Shown here: positions 59,370 to 64,000 of the stretch, in pieces
How positions within the stretch are numbered: position 1 is the first letter of the stretch
Layout of the letters: every line of letters starts with the position of its first letter
Assembly (NCBI GenBank): GCA_016195805.1
Contig: JACPYT010000009.1
Location: 1 to 64,000, forward strand
Length of the DNA: 64,000 nt
Direction: 5' to 3'
DNA from: Hydrogenophilales bacterium
GTDB taxonomy: Bacteria; Pseudomonadota; Gammaproteobacteria; Burkholderiales; Thiobacillaceae
Position numbers and translations under genes: made by a program
Notes under the pieces: generated by a model
Seen by the model: the letters and a program-made list of their open reading frames with translations, nothing else
The model's database searches: none
Told to the model about the DNA's origin: nothing

Positions 59370-60032
59370 ATGCTCGAGAACATCCGCGCCGTCCTGTTCG
59401 ACCTCGACGGCACCCTGGTCGACACCGCACCCGACCTCGGCCACGCGCTCAACCTGCAGCGCACACGTCATGGCTTCGCCCCGCTCGCCGATGAAATCAT
59501 CCGTCCGCAGGCCTCGCACGGCGCGCGTGGCCTGCTCGGCCTCGGTTTCGGCCTGCATCCGGAGGATGCGCGCTTCCCCGCGATGCGGGAGGAATTCCTC
59601 GAACTCTACGCCGCGAACATCTGCCGCCACTCGCGGCCCTTCCCCGGCATTCCCGAACTGCTGGATGCCCTGGAACGGCGCGGCCTCGCCTGGGGCGTGG
59701 TCACCAACAAGCCGGCGCGCTTCACCGAGCCGCTGATGTCCATCCTCGACCTGGCCGAGCGCGCCACCTGCATCGTCTCAGGCGACACCTGCCCGCAGCC
59801 CAAGCCGCATCCGGCGCCGATGCTCGCCGCCGCCGAACTGTGCGGCACGAAGCCTGAACAGTGCCTGTATCTGGGCGATGCCGAACGCGACATCCAGGCC
59901 GCCAACGCCGCCGCCATGCCGGCGCTGGTCGCCGCCTGGGGCTATCTCGACACCGCCGACCAGCCGCAGTCCTGGGGCGCCCATGCGGAGATTCATCACC
60001 CGCTCGAAACCCTCGATTACCTGGCGCCCTGA
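59370..60032 (+). CDS. HAD-family sugar-phosphate phosphatase (MupP or Gph type)
   Basis: The 220-residue HAD hydrolase has the nucleophile motif VLFDLDGTLVDTAPDLGHAL, the Thr motif WGVVTNKPARF and the Asp motif YLGDAERDIQAANAAAM. Databases usually call such proteins phosphoglycolate phosphatase. The gene order gyrA < > mtaD-ubiG-this gene is that of Pseudomonas mupP, an N-acetylmuramate 6-phosphate phosphatase of cell-wall recycling, so MupP is at least as likely. A GTG one codon upstream is possible; a GGGGGGAG ribosome site precedes both starts. Confidence 0.88.
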   Translation: MLENIRAVLFDLDGTLVDTAPDLGHALNLQRTRHGFAPLADEIIRPQASHGARGLLGLGFGLHPEDARFPAMREEFLELYAANICRHSRPFPGIPELLDALERRGLAWGVVTNKPARFTEPLMSILDLAERATCIVSGDTCPQPKPHPAPMLAAAELCGTKPEQCLYLGDAERDIQAANAAAMPALVAAWGYLDTADQPQSWGAHAEIHHPLETLDYLAP

Positions 60033-60034
60033 AC

Positions 60035-60418
60035 ATGACCTACAGCCTGCTCAAGCATTTCCACCTCACCACCGTCGCCATCACGCTGACGCTGTTCGTC
60101 CTGCGCGGCGTCTGGATGATGGCCGATTCCCCGCGGTTGCAGGCGCGCTGGGTGCGCATCGTCCCGCACGTCAACGACACCCTGCTGCTGATCAGCGGCT
60201 TCGGCCTCGCCATCATGCTGGGCCAGTATCCGCTGGTAAACGGCTGGCTCACCGCCAAGCTTGTCGCGCTGATCGTCTACATCGTGCTCGGCACCGTCGC
60301 CCTCAAGCGCGGCAAAACCAAGCGCACGCGCATCGCCGCCTGGATCGCCGCCCTGCTCGTGCTCGGCTACATCGTGGCGGTGGCGGTCGCACACGATCCC
60401 CTTCCCTTCCTGCACTAA
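60035..60418 (+). CDS. SirB-family integral membrane protein
   Basis: The 127-residue protein has four hydrophobic helices and the SirB2 family pattern: LLKHFHLTTVAITLTLFVLR, VRIVPHVNDTLLLISGFGLA and LVNGWLTAKLVALIVYIVLG. Family members are named from a Salmonella invasion-gene regulator, but a general function is unknown. The ATG is 2 bases after the phosphatase stop, so it is part of the mtaD operon. Confidence 0.87.
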   Translation: MTYSLLKHFHLTTVAITLTLFVLRGVWMMADSPRLQARWVRIVPHVNDTLLLISGFGLAIMLGQYPLVNGWLTAKLVALIVYIVLGTVALKRGKTKRTRIAAWIAALLVLGYIVAVAVAHDPLPFLH

Positions 60419-60504
60419 ATCCGGCCGACCGAAATTTATCCCGGCGCCGGAACTTTCCCGCCGGTCCGCCCTCTATGCGGTACACTTGTTGCAGCAACAC
60501 ACAT

Positions 60505-60871
60505 GGGGCCGACCTGGCTTCGACGTGGGTCGCAAAGCAGCGTAGGGCATACCGAGGGTCAGAGCACCTCGTAAATCCAACTGAAAAACTTTAGTCGCAA
60601 ACGACGAAAACTACGCCCTGGCCGCTTAAGGTCCAGGACTCACACTAGCCTGTTCATGGGCTAGGCCGGGTCAAACCGGCAGTGAGTTAATTCACATGAA
60701 ATCGTGCTTGTCCGGGTCGCTTGGGCAGGTGCAAAATCCAAGGCGACTCGGCGAAATCCAGCCTGTTCGGCGGGCGTGATGGAGCTTAAAGCATAAAAAC
60801 ACCGGACTAAGTATGTAGAACTGCCTGTAGAGGGCTTGCGGACGCGGGTTCGATTCCCGCCGGCTCCACCA
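60505..60871 (+). ncRNA. ssrA: Transfer-messenger RNA (tmRNA)
   Basis: tmRNA rescues stalled ribosomes and tags the unfinished peptide for degradation. The 5' end GGGGCCGACCTGGCTTCGAC and the 3' end GGTTCGATTCCCGCCGGCTC plus CACCA (60847-60871) pair as the alanine-type acceptor and T arm. The reading frame GCA at 60597 to TAA at 60629 encodes ANDENYALAA, the proteobacterial tag. Pseudoknot-like GC-rich segments fill the middle. CCA is encoded. A promoter was not clearly found. The 3' end is a common integration site for mobile elements. Confidence 0.97.
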
Positions 60872-60896
60872 GAATTCGATCCCTGGTGGTCCAAAG

Positions 60897-60937
60897 AAGG
60901 CCATAATTCTTGTTAAAGGGTTATGGCCTTTTTATTT
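60897..60937 (+). terminator. Intrinsic terminator of ssrA
   Basis: AAGGCCATAA (60897-60906) pairs perfectly with TTATGGCCTT (60921-60930), with a 14-base loop and a T-rich tail (TTTATTT). It lies 25 bases after the tmRNA 3' end. Confidence 0.88.
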
Positions 60938-61271
60938 GCCTATTACGTCCAGTAACGCCTGGAGAAATCCAACGGTAACTGGCGGCACTACCGGATTCAT
61001 CCGCCGCGTTACCGATAGGGATTACCCGTAATGAAACGCTGACCGTCATGACGATGAACCTCACCGTCGCTTACTCGGCCGAAGGCGCCGTTAGCAATCT
61101 GCGTGCTGTGAGTCGGCAATGCAGTGGTTAGCCGACATTGCAGCGACCAATTAGTTGAACGACAGTTTTCTCGGCCGACGAACGCGTACACCCGCCAGCG
61201 AAAGCTCCAGATTGCTGTGTGCATACGTTCCCATCTATGCTCCATTCATTCTTCTCGTCAAGGCCAACACG
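60938..61271. other. Gene-free segment between tmRNA and the nuclease-like pair
   Basis: This 334-base stretch has no frame I accept. It contains an imperfect inverted repeat at 60973-61014 (CGGTAAC-GCGGC type arms) and no recognisable integrase remnant or second copy of the tmRNA 3' end. It probably holds the promoter of the following gene; a weak in-frame extension from a TTG at 61155 exists. Confidence 0.4.
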
Positions 61272-62261
61272 ATGCAGTTTAAACAACGCACTCTTGTGCA
61301 GATTGCGGACATGATTTGCGGCAATTTCCCAGCGGATACCAGCTTCTTCGTCTATCGCAGCAGTAGCCGCCTGACCGAGTTCTTCCAAGATTGCGACACC
61401 GACCATGCCCATGACGGCTCAACCCGCAATTACTGGGTCGCGGAGACTTTGCGTTCGATCCTCGCCGAGCCGCAGCCCGGCCCGAACACGCCGTCAGATA
61501 CCTTTGCACGGGTGATCGAAACGTTGATGGATCAGGCAGACGCCCAACATGAGGGGCACGACCGGCCGGGCGCCTTGGCCATGTTAGCAGCGGCACTGGC
61601 TCGGGAGGGTTTTGAGCCCTTCTATGCTGAGGACAAAAAGTGCTATCTGCGCCACATCGCCACCAATGTGATTGTGGCCCTGCCTGCTAACCCGCACCGG
61701 CCGTTTTCTAATGCGGAGTTGAAACGTCGAGAGCAGTTGATCACGTATCTCGACAAGGCTTCGGAGGACGAACTGATTGAGGAGGTCCTTTTGCCCCTAT
61801 TCCGGCAACTTGGTTTCCATCGTATCACTGCCGCAGGGCACAAAGACAAGGCGCTCGAGTATGGCAAAGACGTCTGGATGAAGTTTGTTCTTCCCACCCT
61901 GCACGTCCTCTACTTTGGCATTCAGGCAAAGAAGGGCAAGCTGGACGCAGCGGGTATGACCAAAGGAGAAAATTCCAATATCGCTGAGATCCACAACCAA
62001 GTTTCGATGATGCTTGGGCATGAGATCTTCGATCCAGAGATTGGTAAGCGCGTACTGGTAGACCATGCGTTTATCATCGCTGGTGGTGAGATCACGAAAG
62101 CAGCGAGAAACTGGCTCGGCAATAAGCTCGATGCAACGAAGCGGAGTCAGGTAATGTTCATGGATCGTCACGACATCTTGAACCTGTTCGTCGTCACCAA
62201 TCTTCCGCTACCGGCAGGTGCTTTGCCAAAATCTGCTGATGATGACGATTTGCCGTTCTGA
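61272..62261 (+). CDS. Unrecognised protein with PD-(D/Q)xK nuclease-like C-terminal half
   Basis: I do not recognise this 329-residue protein as a named family. Its C-terminal half looks like a restriction-endonuclease-type core: a helix with paired Glu (LIEEVLLPLFRQLGF, about 168-182), Asp200 in EYGKDVWMKF and Gln218-x-Lys220 in YFGIQAKKGKLD. This is the D...QxK arrangement used by Mrr-like nucleases. The N-terminal half (RLTEFFQDCD ... NYWVAETLRSIL) resembles sensor modules of abortive-infection-type proteins, but this is a weak impression. GC content is lower than in the core genes. It lies just downstream of tmRNA and converges on a second nuclease-like gene. Confidence 0.6.
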   Translation: MQFKQRTLVQIADMICGNFPADTSFFVYRSSSRLTEFFQDCDTDHAHDGSTRNYWVAETLRSILAEPQPGPNTPSDTFARVIETLMDQADAQHEGHDRPGALAMLAAALAREGFEPFYAEDKKCYLRHIATNVIVALPANPHRPFSNAELKRREQLITYLDKASEDELIEEVLLPLFRQLGFHRITAAGHKDKALEYGKDVWMKFVLPTLHVLYFGIQAKKGKLDAAGMTKGENSNIAEIHNQVSMMLGHEIFDPEIGKRVLVDHAFIIAGGEITKAARNWLGNKLDATKRSQVMFMDRHDILNLFVVTNLPLPAGALPKSADDDDLPF

Positions 62262-62401
62262 CGGGTTCCCACGCGACCTCGCTTGTTGCGCAGCTCGGTG
62301 ACCGCTTTGTACTGGTGAGGCTGCACCGGTTTTCGTACTAGTCTTAACTGGAAATTTCCGGCTCTTACATGCGAAGCACGGCCTAGCTCAATGTTCGGTG
62401 G

Positions 62402-63391
62402 TCACAAGAACACTGGCATGGCGTGTGGCCGCACATAGAATACGTGGGATACGACCTTCTGCCGAAGGGCGGATTCCAACGCGGCCGAGAAGTTCGCCAC
62501 GTTCGCGGTCACCTGCTCTTTCCTCAGCAGGCCGCGCCAGTGTGGCCGGTCATCCTGTGGTGACTCCCAGTTGAGAAGATGAACCAGTGCCGTGTGCGCA
62601 AACTGCATGCCCTCATTGCCAGCAACGAATCGCAGATGTATGTGCGAATCGTTGTGTTCCTGCTGTTCCTCCAGGTCCCATGTACTAAAGAGCGACTGGA
62701 CCTCACCATCTAGATCCTCTCGACGGTTGCCTTCGTAGTCGGTGAAGGCGACGTCGTCGATTGTCATCATCCATTGTTCCGTGCCGCCGTTGTCGGCCAC
62801 TTCTTTCTCAACCAGCTTGTCCTTGCGGAGACGAAGATGAATCCCCGCGCCAGCGCCAATCTTGTACGCAACGTCGCCGGCCAGAGAGCCGAGAAGGTTT
62901 TCTCGCATGGCTGTCTCCATCGTGATGTTGAAATTTTTATTGGCCTTTTTCATGTGCCTCGCCTCAAAAAGCATCCACAGGCTGTGGAACTTCCACGCTA
63001 TCAGCAGAGGCATATCCACCAGATCGGCGTAGTTCTGTAGGCGCTGCAAATAGTCGGGCCTGAAAGAGAGGAACTTCTCCTTCTTTGACTTCACCTCGAT
63101 CAGCACGGGGGGCTTGCTGGTCTGAGTCGAGAACTTGGCCAGCAGGTCCGGCACCTGAAACTCCTGCCGAGACGCGACGGGTACTTGTTGTTGGTTGAGC
63201 TTATGAAGGAGCTGGCACTTCCCGAGCCAAGCACAGACGACGGAGAACTCGTCCTCTGCAGGCAACCCAACGTCAAGGCGCCTGACGCCCTCAGCAACGA
63301 CCGCAACATCCGCTGACCACCCCAGTTCAGCCAGAACATCTTGGATGAGCCTCGCGCCATCCGCTGGCATTGCCTTCTTCTTGTTTTCCAT
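62402..63391 (-). CDS. Unrecognised protein with PD-(D/E)xK nuclease-like domain
   Basis: This 329-residue protein has a clear nuclease-type signature in its N-terminal half: Pro81-Asp82 in FQVPDLLAKF, then Glu99-x-Lys101 in PVLIEVKSKKEKF, followed by a helix with LQRLQNYADLVDMPLLIAWK as in resolvase- and RecB-like nucleases. The C-terminal half (to PHAMPVFL) is not recognised. ATG 63391 is chosen for a GGGGAG 12 bases upstream; the frame is open to 63496. It is convergent with the other nuclease-like gene and of similar low GC. A defence or mobile-element function is inferred from location only. Confidence 0.62.
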   Translation of the reverse strand: MENKKKAMPADGARLIQDVLAELGWSADVAVVAEGVRRLDVGLPAEDEFSVVCAWLGKCQLLHKLNQQQVPVASRQEFQVPDLLAKFSTQTSKPPVLIEVKSKKEKFLSFRPDYLQRLQNYADLVDMPLLIAWKFHSLWMLFEARHMKKANKNFNITMETAMRENLLGSLAGDVAYKIGAGAGIHLRLRKDKLVEKEVADNGGTEQWMMTIDDVAFTDYEGNRREDLDGEVQSLFSTWDLEEQQEHNDSHIHLRFVAGNEGMQFAHTALVHLLNWESPQDDRPHWRGLLRKEQVTANVANFSAALESALRQKVVSHVFYVRPHAMPVFL

Positions 63392-63593
63392 GGATACCGT
63401 GTACTCCCCGTCATCAACAAAACCTAGAAGAATAATTGCCAGGGGGATCTGTAACAAAGGAATTGGCCGTGGGTTCTCCACCGAATGGCGACTCATCGAT
63501 GCATTACGGACTCAATCAGTTATTTGGCCCACGGTCGGCTTTGGCCGAACAAGAGACGGTCAACCACCTCAAATCATGCTGCCTCCCTGATGC

Positions 63594-64000
63594 CTACTGC
63601 GGCGGAACAAATTGTCTGCGGCCCAGCGCACGCCACACTTCGCTCATGAAGCGGCGCTGGTTGAAATCCGACTTTTCCATGATCTGGGTGACACGGCCGT
63701 TCAACGCGTGCCGGTCCTCTGTCGTCAGCAGCTTGGCGGTGAGGATGAGGATGGGGATCCTGGCCGTTTCGGGATGCGCGGCGAGCGCCTCCACCACTTC
63801 GAAGCCGCTCACTTCCGGCATCATCAGGTCGAGGATGATCAGGCTGGGCAGATAGGTTTGCGTCATCGAAATGCCCTCGGCCCCGCCAGACGCCTGCAAC
63901 ACCTTGAAGGGGAAGGATCTCAGGTAGGCCGTGGCGAGTTCGACCGCATGCGGATCATCATCTACGACCAGGATGGTCCGTGGCTCGCCAGCTTCGTCGG
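63594..64000 (-). CDS. Receiver domain at the C-terminus of a signalling protein, N-terminus outside window
   Basis: The frame is open across the right window edge. The visible 134 residues form a complete REC domain after a short linker: VVDDDPHAVELA (acidic pocket), phospho-acceptor Asp in LIILDLMMPEVSGFEVVEAL, Thr in ILILTAKLL and Lys in QIMEKSDFN. The residues before it (DEAGEPRTI) look like an interdomain linker, so this is probably the tail of a hybrid histidine kinase rather than a stand-alone regulator. GC content is back to the core level. Confidence 0.8.
   Translation of the reverse strand, partial: DEAGEPRTILVVDDDPHAVELATAYLRSFPFKVLQASGGAEGISMTQTYLPSLIILDLMMPEVSGFEVVEALAAHPETARIPILILTAKLLTTEDRHALNGRVTQIMEKSDFNQRRFMSEVWRALGRRQFVPPQ

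Noticed and set aside
60451-60486. Promoter for ssrA with TACACT as -10
   Set aside because: No acceptable -35 lies 15-19 bases upstream; the start could be further upstream within the sirB-like transcript.
60847-61020. Direct duplication of the tmRNA 3' end (att site)
   Set aside because: I looked for a second copy of GATTCCCGCCGGCTCCACCA downstream up to the window end and found none, so element boundaries cannot be set.
61009-61245. 78-codon frame on the minus strand after tmRNA
   Set aside because: No ribosome site, no recognisable motif, and it overlaps the likely promoter of the following gene.

Overview
The window is about 64 kb of high-GC chromosome from a flagellated betaproteobacterium. 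Gene content points to a Thiobacillus-like sulfur-oxidising chemolithotroph: a QmoAB/HdrCB-type electron-transfer cluster, a betaproteobacterial flagellar locus, a PEP-CTERM surface protein, a class I MnmC and the gyrA-serC-pheA-hisC-tyrA-aroA-cmk-rpsA-ihfB order. The genus is inference; no rRNA gene is present to confirm it. Both window ends cut through genes: a chemoreceptor on the left, and a protein ending in a receiver domain on the right.

Region 1 (1-16367) is motility and chemotaxis. Reading leftward on the minus strand are flgBCDEFGHIJKL, a CheZ-like phosphatase candidate, cheY, cheA, cheW and a chemoreceptor. Reading rightward from the flgB/flgA divergent promoter region are flgA, flgM and flgN. 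The set covers rod, hook, P and L rings, hook-filament junction, anti-sigma-28 control and the core of a chemotaxis signalling pathway.

Region 2 (16371-27753) is mixed: the tRNA wobble-uridine enzyme MnmC, a four-gene MacAB-like exporter whose membrane part is two separate permeases, a HEPN-type protein of lower GC, a cluster of REP-like hairpins, the Ada methyl-DNA repair regulator, a TRIC-like channel, a PEP-CTERM protein and a free-standing CZB zinc-sensor domain.

Region 3 (27785-32960) is the energy-metabolism highlight: qmoA, qmoB, hdrC and hdrB in one operon ending at a perfect bidirectional terminator. The subunits look like an electron-bifurcating or confurcating module coupled to APS reductase or sulfur oxidation, but the usual membrane subunit QmoC is replaced by soluble HdrC and HdrB.

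Region 4 (33397-38872) has prfC, a DUF2971 protein of low GC, a TumE-type toxin-antitoxin pair, radA and a RelE/ParE-type toxin-antitoxin pair with a clear promoter and a palindromic operator.

Region 5 (38874-57235) is one long leftward array of core genes: gyrA, serC, serA-like, pheA, hisC, tyrA, aroA, cmk, rpsA, ihfB, lapA, lapB, pyrF, ugd, hldE-kinase, hldD and cysM. Most junctions overlap or are only a few bases apart. It links serine and aromatic amino acid synthesis, translation, LPS control and heptose synthesis. Divergent from gyrA run mtaD, ubiG, a MupP/Gph-type phosphatase and a SirB-like membrane protein.

Region 6 (60505-64000) starts with tmRNA (ssrA), a classic integration hotspot. 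Downstream of it sit two convergent genes of unfamiliar type, each with a recognisable PD-(D/E/Q)xK nuclease signature, followed by the C-terminal receiver domain of a signalling protein. This is the best candidate here for an undescribed, possibly defensive, system.
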